The notes beneath the pieces are model-generated. The model saw only the letters and a list, made by a program, of their open reading frames with translations, was not told the origin of the DNA and made no database searches. The translations under genes were made by a program, and so were the position numbers. A stretch of DNA of 64,000 bases from Myxococcaceae bacterium. Lineage in GTDB: Bacteria; Myxococcota; Myxococcia; Myxococcales; Myxococcaceae. Of this stretch, positions 25,473-33,621 are shown piece by piece. Positions within the stretch are counted from its first letter, which is position 1. Each line of letters begins with the position of its first letter. Where the stretch lies: assembly GCA_017881265.1 (NCBI GenBank), contig JADGRA010000066.1, positions 1-64,000 on the forward strand, given 5' to 3'.

Positions 25473-26525
25473 ATGATTGAGACCCGTGGCTACGCAGCCT
25501 TCGACGCCAAGAAGCCCCTCGGCCCCTTTGCCTTCTCGCGCCGCGAGCCGGGCGAGCACGACGTTCTCATCGACATCCTCTACTGCGGGGTGTGCCACTC
25601 CGACATCCACCAGGTCCGTAACGAGTGGAACAACGCGAAGTACCCCATGGTGCCCGGCCACGAGATTGTCGGCCGCGTCAGCCGGGTAGGGGCGAAGGTG
25701 ACGCGCTTCGCGGTCGGGGACCCGGTGGGCGTCGGCTGCTTCGTCGACTCCTGTCGGACCTGCCCATCCTGCCAGAAGGGCGAGGAGCAGTACTGCGACG
25801 GCCCCCTCGTCTTCACCTACAACAGCCTGGAGAAGGACGGCAAGACCCCGACGCAAGGCGGCTATTCCTCCAGCATCGTGGTGGACGAGAACTACGTGCT
25901 GCGCATCCAGAAGGGCGCCCCGCTGGACCGCGTCGCCCCGCTGCTCTGCGCCGGCATCACCACCTACTCTCCCTTGCGGCACTGGAACCTGGCCAAGGGC
26001 CAGCACGTGGCGGTGCTCGGCCTCGGCGGCCTGGGCCACATGGCGGTCAAGCTCGCCGCGGCCTTCGGCGCCGAGGTGACGCTCCTCAGCTCGAGCCCTT
26101 CCAAGAAGGCGGATGCACAGCGGCTGGGCGCCCACCACTTCCAGGTGACGTCGGATGAGGCGGCGCTTGGCAAGTTGAAGAATCACTTCCACATGCTCAT
26201 CGACACCGTGTCCGCGCCCCATGACATCGCCGGCTACGTCGAGTTGCTGGGCACGGACGGAGTGATGGTGCTGCTCGGCGTGCCCGAGACGCCGGCGCCG
26301 CTACCGGCCTTTGGACTCATTTCTCGGCGCCGGTCCATCGTCGGCTCGTTGATTGGCGGCATCGAGGAGACGCAGGAGATGCTCGACTTCTGCGCGGCCC
26401 GGTCCATCACCGCGGACGTCGAGACGATTGCGGTGCAAGACATCAACCGGGCGTACGACCGGATGCTGAAGAGCGACGTCCGGTACCGCTTTGTCATCGA
26501 CGCGGCCAGCCTGAAGCGGGATTGA
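25473..26525 (+). CDS. zinc-dependent NADP(H) alcohol dehydrogenase (YahK/CAD-like)
   Basis: A 350-residue medium-chain dehydrogenase. Catalytic zinc ligands are in CGVCHSDIH and PGHEIVG; structural zinc Cys residues are in CRTCPSCQKGEEQYC. The Rossmann motif GLGGLGHMAVKLA binds the cofactor, and the following SSSPSK suggests NADP(H) preference. Of known groups it is closest to the cinnamyl-alcohol/YahK aldehyde reductases, which reduce broad aldehydes to alcohols. ATG 25473 is chosen because it aligns with the family N-terminus; its ribosome site is weak. It is a single gene ~180 bases after the SDR. Confidence 0.92.
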   Translation: MIETRGYAAFDAKKPLGPFAFSRREPGEHDVLIDILYCGVCHSDIHQVRNEWNNAKYPMVPGHEIVGRVSRVGAKVTRFAVGDPVGVGCFVDSCRTCPSCQKGEEQYCDGPLVFTYNSLEKDGKTPTQGGYSSSIVVDENYVLRIQKGAPLDRVAPLLCAGITTYSPLRHWNLAKGQHVAVLGLGGLGHMAVKLAAAFGAEVTLLSSSPSKKADAQRLGAHHFQVTSDEAALGKLKNHFHMLIDTVSAPHDIAGYVELLGTDGVMVLLGVPETPAPLPAFGLISRRRSIVGSLIGGIEETQEMLDFCAARSITADVETIAVQDINRAYDRMLKSDVRYRFVIDAASLKRD

Positions 26526-26689
26526 AGGTGAGGACGGCGTCCCCATCCCGGCCGACGGACTGAGGAGCAATTCCGCAGCCCAGCGCCCCAAAGGCCTGGG
26601 ATTGCACATGGCACGCGGTGTGCCACTACCCGTCTCGACAAGCGGTGCATGCCGTACCGCCGTAGTGAAACCAAGGAGAAGCCCAAACC

Positions 26690-27049
26690 ATGAAGAACCT
26701 GATTGCCGCCGTTGCGTTTGCCACCTCCGCCGCTGGGTTCGCCCAAGCTCCCTCGAGCATGGACAACGCCATGCAGAAGGCCGGGGAGACCAAGGCCTCC
26801 GCGACCGACACGGGCGCGAAGGGGAATGAGGCCAAGGCCGCCGGGACCGACACCGCGAACAAGGCGACTTCCGCCGGCAAGGCCGCCTCGACGGGCGACG
26901 TGCAGGGCGCCACCACGAAGGGCACCGACGCGGCCTCCTCGGCGAAAACCACGACGCACAAGGCGAGCAGCACCCATAGCTCGGCCAAGACCACCACCAA
27001 GAAGGCCGGTGAGACCAAGGACGCGGTCGTCGGGACGCCAGCCAAGTAA
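26690..27049 (+). CDS. secreted low-complexity Ala/Thr/Lys-rich protein
   Basis: A 119-residue protein with a clear signal peptide (NLIAAVAFATSAAGFAQA, cleavage ~19). The mature part is built of Ala, Thr, Lys, Ser and Gly with loose repeats (GETKASATDT, GTDTANKAT, GTDAASSAKTTT, AKTTTKKAGETK) and no Cys or Trp. Such periplasmic proteins are often natively disordered. Their role is unknown, with stress protection sometimes proposed. A GGAG ribosome site precedes ATG 26690 and a strong terminator follows, so it is a well-defined single-gene unit. Confidence 0.75.
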   Translation: MKNLIAAVAFATSAAGFAQAPSSMDNAMQKAGETKASATDTGAKGNEAKAAGTDTANKATSAGKAASTGDVQGATTKGTDAASSAKTTTHKASSTHSSAKTTTKKAGETKDAVVGTPAK

Positions 27050-27109
27050 GTCGGCTTGAAAGTCGGCAGCACCGGGGGCGGTTCCCCCCAAGCGCTAACG
27101 CCGCCAGTC

Positions 27110-27147
27110 AACGCCTCCGGGGCCTCTGCCCGGGGGGCGTTTTTTTT
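27110..27147 (+). terminator. rho-independent terminator after the low-complexity gene
   Basis: AACGCC-TCCGGGG and CCCGGGG-GGCGTT form a long GC-rich stem around CCTCTG, followed by eight T residues (27140-27147). This is a textbook intrinsic terminator, 60 bases after the stop at 27049. Confidence 0.9.
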
Positions 27148-27252
27148 CGGCCCCGTGGCCTAAGGCCGGGCGACGCGCCGGAAGGACCACAAAGGCGGGC
27201 CCCGGCTGGGCGGACGGGCTATCTGCAGGAGAGCCCGGAGTTCTCCCCACCC

Positions 27253-28032
27253 GTGTCGCGCTCGTCCGTTTGCCTCCTCGTGGTCCTCGCCGTGGCCCTC
27301 GTGCCCGCAGGCGCGCTCGCCCAGGACAACTTCGAGATTCAGGTGTACGACAGCGAGACGGCGGGGCCCTGGCACGTGGGCCTCGAGACCCACCTCATCT
27401 ACGTCGCCACCGGGACAAGCTTGACGTCCCCGGACGGCCAGTCGCCCACCGAGCACCAGTTCCACCTGACGTTCGAGCCCCACCTGGGAATCGGCACCTG
27501 GGCCGAGCTCGGGATGTACCTGCAGACCGCCGTCGTCCCCAACGTCGGCTACGAGTACGCAGGGGTCAAGTTCCGCTGCAAGTTGCGACTCGACGAGAAG
27601 CTCGCCGGACATGTTGGCCTGGCCATCAACTTCGAGGTGTCCAGCGTTCCCCGGCGCTTTGAGCCAAACGTCTGGGGAGGGGAAATCCGGCCCATCGTCG
27701 ACGGGCGCTGGGGTTTCTTCTACGCCTCCTTCAATCCCATCATCGCCATCGACTTCAGCGGGGTCGACGCCGGGCTGCCCCAGTTCCAGCCCGCGGCGAA
27801 GGTGGCCTTCAACGTCCTCAGCTCGCTCGCGCTGGGCGCGGAGTACTACGGCGCCTTCGGGCCCATCACCAAGACGCTGCCCATCTCCGAGTCCACCAAC
27901 CGGCTCTTCCTGGCGCTCGACTTCGTCAGCGACTACTTCGATTTGAACTTCGGCGTCGGCTACGGCTTCACCGGGCCGGAACAGTGGCTCGTGAAAGCCA
28001 TCCTTGGCTTTCACGGGAAAGACGCTCCCTGA
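27253..28032 (+). CDS. predicted outer-membrane or periplasmic beta-rich protein
   Basis: A 259-residue protein with a signal peptide (VCLLVVLAVALVPAGALA, cleavage ~24). The mature part alternates strands rich in aromatic and Gly residues (HVGLETHLIYVATG, HQFHLTFEPHLGIG, WAELGMYLQTAV, GEIRPIVDGRWGFF, LFLALDFVSDYF), as in small beta-barrels. Its last residues include GYGFTGPEQWLVKAILG and do not end in the classic Phe. No enzyme motif was found. GTG 27253 is the start, with GGAG upstream. It is probably a single gene. Confidence 0.7.
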   Translation: MSRSSVCLLVVLAVALVPAGALAQDNFEIQVYDSETAGPWHVGLETHLIYVATGTSLTSPDGQSPTEHQFHLTFEPHLGIGTWAELGMYLQTAVVPNVGYEYAGVKFRCKLRLDEKLAGHVGLAINFEVSSVPRRFEPNVWGGEIRPIVDGRWGFFYASFNPIIAIDFSGVDAGLPQFQPAAKVAFNVLSSLALGAEYYGAFGPITKTLPISESTNRLFLALDFVSDYFDLNFGVGYGFTGPEQWLVKAILGFHGKDAP

Positions 28033-28068
28033 GAGGGCCGCCCGGGCACCGCCCTCCCGGGCGGGGGA

Positions 28069-28093
28069 GCCCTGGCAACGGTGTGTTGCCGGG
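28069..28093. repeat. hairpin-forming sequence, copy 1
   Basis: GGCAAC (28074-28079) pairs with GTTGCC (28085-28090) around five bases. The 25-base segment matches a second intergenic segment at 45873-45897 at 21 positions, with most differences in the loop. It could be a small dispersed element or a regulatory hairpin upstream of the pirin gene. Confidence 0.35.
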
Positions 28094-28136
28094 CCGACAA
28101 CGGGCTCCCGACGCCGGGGCGGTTAGCTTACCCTCC

Positions 28137-29015
28137 ATGAGCAAGCTTCGGACTGTCACCCGCGTCGTCACCGCCCACCGGCAGAAGGAAGGCGGTGGCT
28201 TCATCGTCCGTCGCCCCTACCCCACGGCTGGCCTGGACTTCGTCGACCCCTTCCTTCTCCTCGATGAGATGGGCCCGGTCGACTACCGGCCGGGAGAGGC
28301 CGTCGGGGCCCCCGACCACCCCCACCGGGGCTTCGAGACGGTGACGTACCTGCTGGAGGGGGAAAGCCACCACGAGGACTCCGCCGGGCACAAAGGGACG
28401 CTGCGCCCGGGCGACGTCCAGTGGATGACTGCGGGCGCGGGCGTGGTGCACTCGGAACTTCCCTCCGCCCGCATCCGCGAGCAGGGAGGCCGCGTCCATG
28501 GCTTCCAGGTCTGGGTCAACCTGCCACGGCGGGACAAGCTGATGGCGCCGCGTTACCAGGAGGTGCCGGCGGCGGGCATTCCCGTCGGACGCTCCGCGGA
28601 CGGCCTGGCCGAGGTGCGTGTGGTGGCTGGAGAGGCCCTCGGCGCACGCGCGGTCATCGAGACACGGACGCCGATTTTCTTCCAGGACTGGACCCTTCGC
28701 CCAGGCGCCCTGGTGACATTGCCGCTACCGGCGGAGCACCAGGCCGCCGCCTACCTCTTCGGCGGGGAGGCGCTGGTGGCGGGAACCGCTGTCCGTGACG
28801 GGCAGCTGGCGCTGCTCGGCCCGGGAGACGCCGTGGAACTCGGCGCGCCCAAGGCCGCCACGGCCCCGGCCCGTCTCCTCCTGCTGTCTGGCGTTCCGCT
28901 GCACGAGCCGGTGGCCCGCTACGGCCCCTTCGTCATGAATACGCCCGAGGAAATCCACCAGGCCATTCTCGACTTCCAGGCTGGCCGGATGGGCGAAATC
29001 CGCCGGTCGCCCTGA
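28137..29015 (+). CDS. pirin family bicupin protein
   Basis: A 292-residue pirin. The N-terminal cupin carries the metal motif HPHRGFETVTYLLEGE with later HHED and the second His/Glu set in AGAGVVHSE. The C-terminal cupin domain follows (~150-240). Pirins are Fe(II) proteins that act as redox sensors or quercetinase-like dioxygenases, and sequence does not tell which. ATG 28137 matches the family start. It is a single gene convergent with the small secreted protein at 29051. Confidence 0.92.
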   Translation: MSKLRTVTRVVTAHRQKEGGGFIVRRPYPTAGLDFVDPFLLLDEMGPVDYRPGEAVGAPDHPHRGFETVTYLLEGESHHEDSAGHKGTLRPGDVQWMTAGAGVVHSELPSARIREQGGRVHGFQVWVNLPRRDKLMAPRYQEVPAAGIPVGRSADGLAEVRVVAGEALGARAVIETRTPIFFQDWTLRPGALVTLPLPAEHQAAAYLFGGEALVAGTAVRDGQLALLGPGDAVELGAPKAATAPARLLLLSGVPLHEPVARYGPFVMNTPEEIHQAILDFQAGRMGEIRRSP

Positions 29016-29050
29016 AGGCGCCCCTTGTCCCTCACCGAAGGTGGCCCCGT

Positions 29051-29548
29051 TCAGGGGATGCGGATGGCGGCGGCTGCCGCCACCTGTGCCACTTTGCCCA
29101 GCGCGGGAAGCTGCTTCGCATTCGGGGCGAGCACCTCGAGGGTGACGGCCCGGCCCGCCTTGGAATGCAGAACACACCACGCCTTGAAGGCGCCGAACTT
29201 GCTGCCGCCCGAGGGAAGCAGCGAAGCGCAGCGGGTGTCCTTGAAGGTTGCCTCCTCGACGCGCCCCGCGGCACGCGCCCGGGCGAGGGATTGCTGGAAC
29301 TCCCCTTCGGAACCGAGCGCGCGGTCGGGCTCCAGGGTGTAGCTCAGCGTCACCTGTCCGCCGCCGGCCTGGGCGGCGCAACTCACCATGGCCGCCCCCA
29401 CCGTCGCCTTCGGCGGGCCGACCGGCAGGCGCAACACCGTCCTCACCTCGACGGCGTCGAATGGCTTGCACGGCGGCTTGGGGGCCGCTGCCTCCGCTGC
29501 CGAGGCGAACAGCAGCGCGGCCGCGCTGGCTGTGACGTTCCGGCGCAT
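29051..29548 (-). CDS. hypothetical secreted protein, 165 residues
   Basis: A signal peptide is seen (MRRNVTASAAALLFASAAEA, cleavage ~21). The mature part has four Cys (CKPF, SCAA, TRCA, WCVL) that could form two disulfides in the periplasm, and strand-like segments (VEVRTVLRLPVG, GGQVTLSYTLEP, RAVTLEVLAP). No family is recognised. It ends 25 bases upstream of nothing on its strand and begins close to the stop of the alpha/beta hydrolase, so it may be the tail of the TetR/hydrolase transcript. Confidence 0.65.
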   Translation of the reverse strand: MRRNVTASAAALLFASAAEAAAPKPPCKPFDAVEVRTVLRLPVGPPKATVGAAMVSCAAQAGGGQVTLSYTLEPDRALGSEGEFQQSLARARAAGRVEEATFKDTRCASLLPSGGSKFGAFKAWCVLHSKAGRAVTLEVLAPNAKQLPALGKVAQVAAAAAIRIP

Positions 29549-29572
29549 GGCTGCACCATAGCGCCGGTCGCG

Positions 29573-30484
29573 TCACCCGGAGGTGGCCACGCCTGGCGGA
29601 GCGGCCGCCGCAGCGAGGCCCTCCCTCAGGAAGGCGACGGTGGTTCGCACGACGGCTGCGTCCGCCAACAGGCGGGTGTGGCCCAGCCCGGCGAGCGGGA
29701 CGAGGCGCGCCGCAGGCCAGACCTCCGCAATGGCGCGACCGTGGGCAAAGGGGACCTCTCGGTCCGAGATGTCGTGGAGGATGAGAGCCGGCTGCCGCAA
29801 CCACCCGCCGATGCGCCGCAGGTCCAGCGACTCAAGGTGGGCTCCGACGTCGCGCTGCACCTGAGACAGCGTGCCCTCGGTGCGCTCGGCGGACAGGCCC
29901 AGGAAGGCGGCCAGCTTGCGGACGAAGTGTGGCGCGTCCGCCGGCGGCGCGATGAGGACGACGCGCGAGGCCGGCAGGTGGTCAAACAGGGCCAGCGTCG
30001 TGGCGGTGGCGCCCAGCGAGTGCGCGACCACGCCATGCAGGGGCCCGCTGGCGCGGGCGACGGACTGGAGCGCCTCGGCCATCCCCAGCACCGTGGTGCG
30101 GCGGCCGCTGGACTGGCCATGGGCCGGCTGGTCGAAGGCCACCACGCGGAAGCCCACGTCGACCAGCGGGCGGATGAAGCTGCTCATCTGGCCAGCGTGG
30201 CCACTCCAGCCGTGGGCCAGGACGACGGTGGGGCCGGCGCCCCAGGCCCAGGTGGCCAGCGCCTGCCCGCCGCTGGCCACCTGCAGGCGTCCCGCCCGAA
30301 GCCCGGGCGTCCCGGGCGCCGGGCGGCGCCGCCGGCGGGGACTGAGGAAGAGGGCCGCCGCAGTCCGGTCGGACGCGCGCGGAGCGAGGCGCGAGAGGAC
30401 GCGGAACGTCGCGCGCAGCGCGCTCTGCAATAAGCGACCGTTCGTGCTTTTCTTGGACAAAGGGACGACGCGGGGTGGGGCCAT
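29573..30484 (-). CDS. alpha/beta hydrolase
   Basis: A 303-residue hydrolase. The oxyanion region is VVLAHGWSGHAGQ, the nucleophile elbow is AHSLGA (catalytic Ser ~150), the acid is likely in HDISDREVPF and the catalytic His in LAGLGHTRLL. The N-terminal ~60 residues are basic (SRLAPRASDRT, SPRRRRRPAPG) and may be a membrane-associated segment. It is predicted to be an esterase/lipase-like enzyme of unknown substrate. It starts 12 bases after the TetR stop, so the two form an operon and TetR likely controls it. Confidence 0.88.
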   Translation of the reverse strand: MAPPRVVPLSKKSTNGRLLQSALRATFRVLSRLAPRASDRTAAALFLSPRRRRRPAPGTPGLRAGRLQVASGGQALATWAWGAGPTVVLAHGWSGHAGQMSSFIRPLVDVGFRVVAFDQPAHGQSSGRRTTVLGMAEALQSVARASGPLHGVVAHSLGATATTLALFDHLPASRVVLIAPPADAPHFVRKLAAFLGLSAERTEGTLSQVQRDVGAHLESLDLRRIGGWLRQPALILHDISDREVPFAHGRAIAEVWPAARLVPLAGLGHTRLLADAAVVRTTVAFLREGLAAAAAPPGVATSG

Positions 30485-30496
30485 GGACTTCCTCCT

Positions 30497-31093
30497 TCAG
30501 GACGGGGCGGCGGCGTCGGCCAAGAGCCGCTCGAAACCGGTCCGCAGCGCCCCCTCGGCGCGCGGGTCTCGAAACAGCCGCTTGGCGTGGTGGTAGCCGA
30601 GAAGCAGGCCGTAGAGCTCGAACGCAAATTGCCGGCAGTCCAGGTCCTTGCGGAAGTGGCCCGCCTCGATGGCCATCCGCGCCGAGCGCACGAGGGCCTC
30701 GTTCAGCTGCGCTTGTGTCTCCACCAGGAAGTCCCGGGGCCGGCCGGCCCGGTCATCCAGCTCCACCGCGGCGGTGACGAAGAGACAGCCGCCGCTGGAG
30801 TCCGGTGAGTTGGCCCAGCGGACCCAGTTTTCCAAGAGGTGGCGGATGCGGGGCGTCCCGCGAGGAGCCCGGAAGGCCGGGCGCACCACGCTGTCCTCGA
30901 AGCGCCGCGCCGCCGCGCGCAGGACCTCCACCTGTAGCTCCTCCTTGGAGCCGAAGTGGGCGAACAGTCCACTCTTCGACATGGCCAGCGACTCGGCCAG
31001 CCCGCCAATACTCAGCCCCTCGAGACCATCCCGGCTGGCCATGCGGAAGGCCCGCTCCAGAATCCGCTCGCGCGTGTCGTCGCCCTTGGACAT
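30497..31093 (-). CDS. TetR family transcriptional regulator
   Basis: A 198-residue regulator with an N-terminal helix-turn-helix (RERILERAFRMASRDG, then LSIGGLAESLAMSKSGLFAHF) and a C-terminal ligand domain containing GGCLFVTAAVELDDRAGRP, as in the TetR_C group near YcdC/AcrR-like repressors. It forms an operon with the downstream alpha/beta hydrolase. Its promoter holds a perfect 12-base palindrome, so it very likely represses itself and perhaps the divergent ferredoxin-CDGSH gene. Confidence 0.92.
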   Translation of the reverse strand: MSKGDDTRERILERAFRMASRDGLEGLSIGGLAESLAMSKSGLFAHFGSKEELQVEVLRAAARRFEDSVVRPAFRAPRGTPRIRHLLENWVRWANSPDSSGGCLFVTAAVELDDRAGRPRDFLVETQAQLNEALVRSARMAIEAGHFRKDLDCRQFAFELYGLLLGYHHAKRLFRDPRAEGALRTGFERLLADAAAPS

Positions 31094-31108
31094 GACTGTT
31101 GGCTGCCC

Positions 31109-31137
31109 TATTTACGAACGTTCGTGCGTTTTGTCAA
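31109..31137 (-). promoter_or_regulatory. strong promoter of tetR with TetR operator in the spacer
   Basis: On the minus strand TTGACA (31132-31137) is exactly 17 bases from TAAATA (31109-31114), near the sigma-70 optimum. Inside the spacer is ACGAACGTTCGT (31114-31125), a perfect 12-base palindrome of the kind TetR dimers bind. Occupancy would block the promoter, giving autorepression. The divergent gene at 31182 is 57 bases away and could be co-controlled. Confidence 0.8.
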
Positions 31138-31181
31138 ACCACCCCGCTGGACTAGCGTGCGCACTCCCACGGAGGGAATCC

Positions 31182-31826
31182 ATGGCGGGCGTCGATGAGG
31201 TGCGGGGGACCAAGGTGCTGGTGCGCTTCGAGGGCAAGCGCTGCATCCACTCCCGCGCCTGCGTCCTCGGCCGGCCCGACGTCTTCGTCCCCCATGCGAA
31301 GGGGGGGTGGATTCATCCCGACGCGGCAAGCCCGGAGACGGTGGTGGCCGTGGCCCAGGCCTGCCCCTCGGGAGCCATCAGCTACCAGCGCCTCGACGGC
31401 GGGGAGCAGGAGCAGGCGCCCCTGGTGAACGTCGTGCGCATCCGGGAAAACGGGCCGCTCGCCTTTCACGCGGAGCTGCGCGTCGAAAACGAGGCACCGC
31501 GGTTTCGCGCCACGCTGTGCCGCTGCGGCGCCTCCCGCAGCAAGCCCTTCTGCGACAGTGCGCACGCTGGGGCGGGCTTCACCGCCACCGGCGAGCCTGC
31601 CACGCAGGACAGCCCACCGCTGGCGCAGCGGAACGGGCCCCTCAGCGTCACGCCGCAGCCCAACGGGCCCCTCCTCGTCTCCGGCAACCTGGAGGTCGTC
31701 TCGGGCACCGGCCGCACAGTGCTCCGCACGCGCAAGGCGGCCTTCTGCCGGTGCGGCGCCTCTGCCAACAAGCCCTTCTGCGACGGCTCCCACGCCCACG
31801 TGGGGTTCCGCTCGGACTCCACCTAA
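31182..31826 (+). CDS. 4Fe-4S mono-cluster plus double CDGSH iron-sulfur protein
   Basis: A 214-residue protein. The N-terminal ~70 residues are a divergent single-cluster ferredoxin domain (KRCIHSRACV and ACPSGAISY, Cys21, 27 and 61). Two CDGSH/mitoNEET-type domains follow, each with the C-x-C...C-D-x-x-H ligands: Cys113, Cys115, Cys124 and His128, then Cys189, Cys191, Cys200 and His204. The first has CDSAH and the second the exact CDGSH. It is a cytoplasmic multi-cluster electron or cluster carrier. A GGAGGGA site precedes ATG 31182. It is divergent from tetR across an operator palindrome. Confidence 0.9.
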   Translation: MAGVDEVRGTKVLVRFEGKRCIHSRACVLGRPDVFVPHAKGGWIHPDAASPETVVAVAQACPSGAISYQRLDGGEQEQAPLVNVVRIRENGPLAFHAELRVENEAPRFRATLCRCGASRSKPFCDSAHAGAGFTATGEPATQDSPPLAQRNGPLSVTPQPNGPLLVSGNLEVVSGTGRTVLRTRKAAFCRCGASANKPFCDGSHAHVGFRSDST

Positions 31827-31866
31827 GGCCCACCGGCGCCCCGGGGGGGGAAGGCTTCCCGCAACC

Positions 31867-32769
31867 ATGCGCATCTTCGTCATCGGCGGAACGGGCTACA
31901 TCGGCAGCGCCGTCGTGCAGCACCTTGTGCGCTCGGGCCACGCCGTGACGGGGCTGGTCCGCTCCGCGGAGAAGCAGGCACAGCTGGCTGCCCTTGGCGC
32001 GCGTGCGGTGCTGGGCGACATGAAGCTGCCGTCCAGCTATGCGACCGAAGCTGGCGCCCACGACGCCGCCATCCACCTCGGCTTCGCCTCGAGCGAGGCG
32101 TCCGCGCTCGACAGGACGGTGGTCGACACCATTCTGGGCGCGGCGCGCGCGGCGGCCCGGCCCTACGGCTTCCTCTACACCTCGGGCGTCCTCGTCCTGG
32201 GACCGGCCGGCGCGAAACCGGCCGACGAGGAAGCCTCCACCGCGCACGCGGTGTTCAACACCTGGCGACCGGCGCACGAGCGACTGGTGCTGGCGGCCGC
32301 GTCTGCAGAGGTCGCCACCGCCGTCGTGCGCCCGGGCTGGGTGTACGGCGGCGAGGGTGGCCTCGTCGCCGGCTACTTCGAGAGCGCGCTGGCCGAGGGC
32401 GCCGCGGCCTTCGTCGGGGACGGACGGAACCGGATGCCCCAGGTGCACCGCGAGGACGTCGCGGAGCTGTACCGCCGGGTGCTGGAGCAGCGGGCGGGCG
32501 GCATCTTCCATGCGGTGGACGCCGGCACGGGGCGCGTCCGCGACTCGGCCGAGGCCGCCAGTCGGGCCGCCGGGCGGCAGGGGGCTGTCCGCAGCATCCC
32601 CCTGCCCGAAGCGATGCGGACCATGGGGCCGTTCGCCGAGGCGATGTGTGTCGACCAGTGGGCGGTCTCGCGACGGGCCCAGACCCTTGGCTGGCAGCCT
32701 CGACGGCCCTTCGTCGAGAGCGCAACCGAGGCGTTCGCCGAGTGGCAGGCCTCGCGCGGGCCCCGCTGA
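31867..32769 (+). CDS. NAD-dependent epimerase/dehydratase family protein
   Basis: A 300-residue extended SDR. The N-terminal GGTGYIGSAVVQHLV binds NAD(P). YTSGV and a downstream RPAHERLVLAA stand where the Tyr/Lys pair normally lies, but a clear YxxxK is not seen, so it belongs to the atypical NmrA/epimerase-like group. VVRPGWVYGGEGG is the usual strand-6 motif. Substrate is unknown. ATG 31867 lies 41 bases after the iron-sulfur protein and probably shares its transcript. Confidence 0.88.
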   Translation: MRIFVIGGTGYIGSAVVQHLVRSGHAVTGLVRSAEKQAQLAALGARAVLGDMKLPSSYATEAGAHDAAIHLGFASSEASALDRTVVDTILGAARAAARPYGFLYTSGVLVLGPAGAKPADEEASTAHAVFNTWRPAHERLVLAAASAEVATAVVRPGWVYGGEGGLVAGYFESALAEGAAAFVGDGRNRMPQVHREDVAELYRRVLEQRAGGIFHAVDAGTGRVRDSAEAASRAAGRQGAVRSIPLPEAMRTMGPFAEAMCVDQWAVSRRAQTLGWQPRRPFVESATEAFAEWQASRGPR

Positions 32770-32872
32770 CACCCCGTCCGGGGGGTGTCCAGCAAGTCGT
32801 TTCACTTGGGCCGGGCCGTCGTGCTAACCCCCGCCGGGCCAACGCTCGGCCTCAGAGGGAGACACCAACGCC

Positions 32873-33538
32873 ATGCTCCGAAAAGTGCTCATCGCAGTGG
32901 CTGCTCTGGTGGTGTTGCTGTTCATCGTCATCCTCACCCGCCCGTCCAGCTACACCGTGACGCGCAGCACCACCATCGCAGCCCCAGCCGCAGTGGTGTA
33001 CGCGCAGGTCGCCGACTTCCACCACTGGGACGCCTGGTCCCCCTGGGCGAAGCTCGACCCGGCCATGAAGGCAACGTTTTCAGGGCCCACCTCTGGACTG
33101 GGCGCGGCGTACGCCTGGACGGGCAACGACAAGGTGGGCGAGGGGAAGATGCTCATCACGGGCGCCAAGCCGAACCAGCAAATCGACATCAAGCTCGACC
33201 TCATCCGACCCTTCGAGGCGACATCCCCCACCAGCTTTGCTTTCGAGCCAGCCGGCGGCGGGACGAAGGTCACCTGGACGATGAGCGGCGAGAACGGCTT
33301 CATGGCGAAGGCCATCTCCCTCTTCCACAACTTCACCGCAGACATCGGCACCGACTTCGACAAGGGCTTGCTCGCCATGAAGACGGTCTCCGAAGCCGAG
33401 GCCAAGCGCCAGGCGGAGGAGGCGGCGAAGAAGGCCGCTGCGGATGCCGCCGCCGCGCAGGCGGCCGCCGACGCCGCAGCAGCGCAGGCCGCGGCCGCTG
33501 CCGCTGCTGCCAAGCCGCACCCCAAGGGCCACAAATAG
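32873..33538 (+). CDS. membrane-anchored SRPBCC protein with Ala-rich coiled tail
   Basis: A 221-residue protein. One N-terminal membrane helix (VLIAVAALVVLLFIVIL, ~5-21) anchors it. A START-like SRPBCC/polyketide-cyclase domain follows (~25-165: TRSTTIAAPAAVVYAQVADFH, WSPWAKLDPAMK, ending GFMAKAISLFHNF). The last ~50 residues are a heptad-like Ala/Glu/Lys tract (AEAKRQAEEAAKKAAADAAA, then Ala/Gln repeats) ending KPHPKGHK, a predicted long helix. The domain binds hydrophobic ligands, and the tail may mediate assembly. An AGGGAG site precedes ATG 32873. It is a single gene. Confidence 0.85.
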   Translation: MLRKVLIAVAALVVLLFIVILTRPSSYTVTRSTTIAAPAAVVYAQVADFHHWDAWSPWAKLDPAMKATFSGPTSGLGAAYAWTGNDKVGEGKMLITGAKPNQQIDIKLDLIRPFEATSPTSFAFEPAGGGTKVTWTMSGENGFMAKAISLFHNFTADIGTDFDKGLLAMKTVSEAEAKRQAEEAAKKAAADAAAAQAAADAAAAQAAAAAAAAKPHPKGHK

Positions 33539-33621
33539 GGCGCCCTTCCCCCCGGGGAGGGGGCCCGCCCCCCGCCGCGGTTTGCCCGCAGGCGGCCCAG
33601 GACGCTTAAGCTGTCTGTACT

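Noticed and set aside
26690-27049. Alternative frame giving a Pro/Arg-rich protein
   Set aside because: It has no signal peptide or ribosome site. The Ala/Thr/Lys frame has both.
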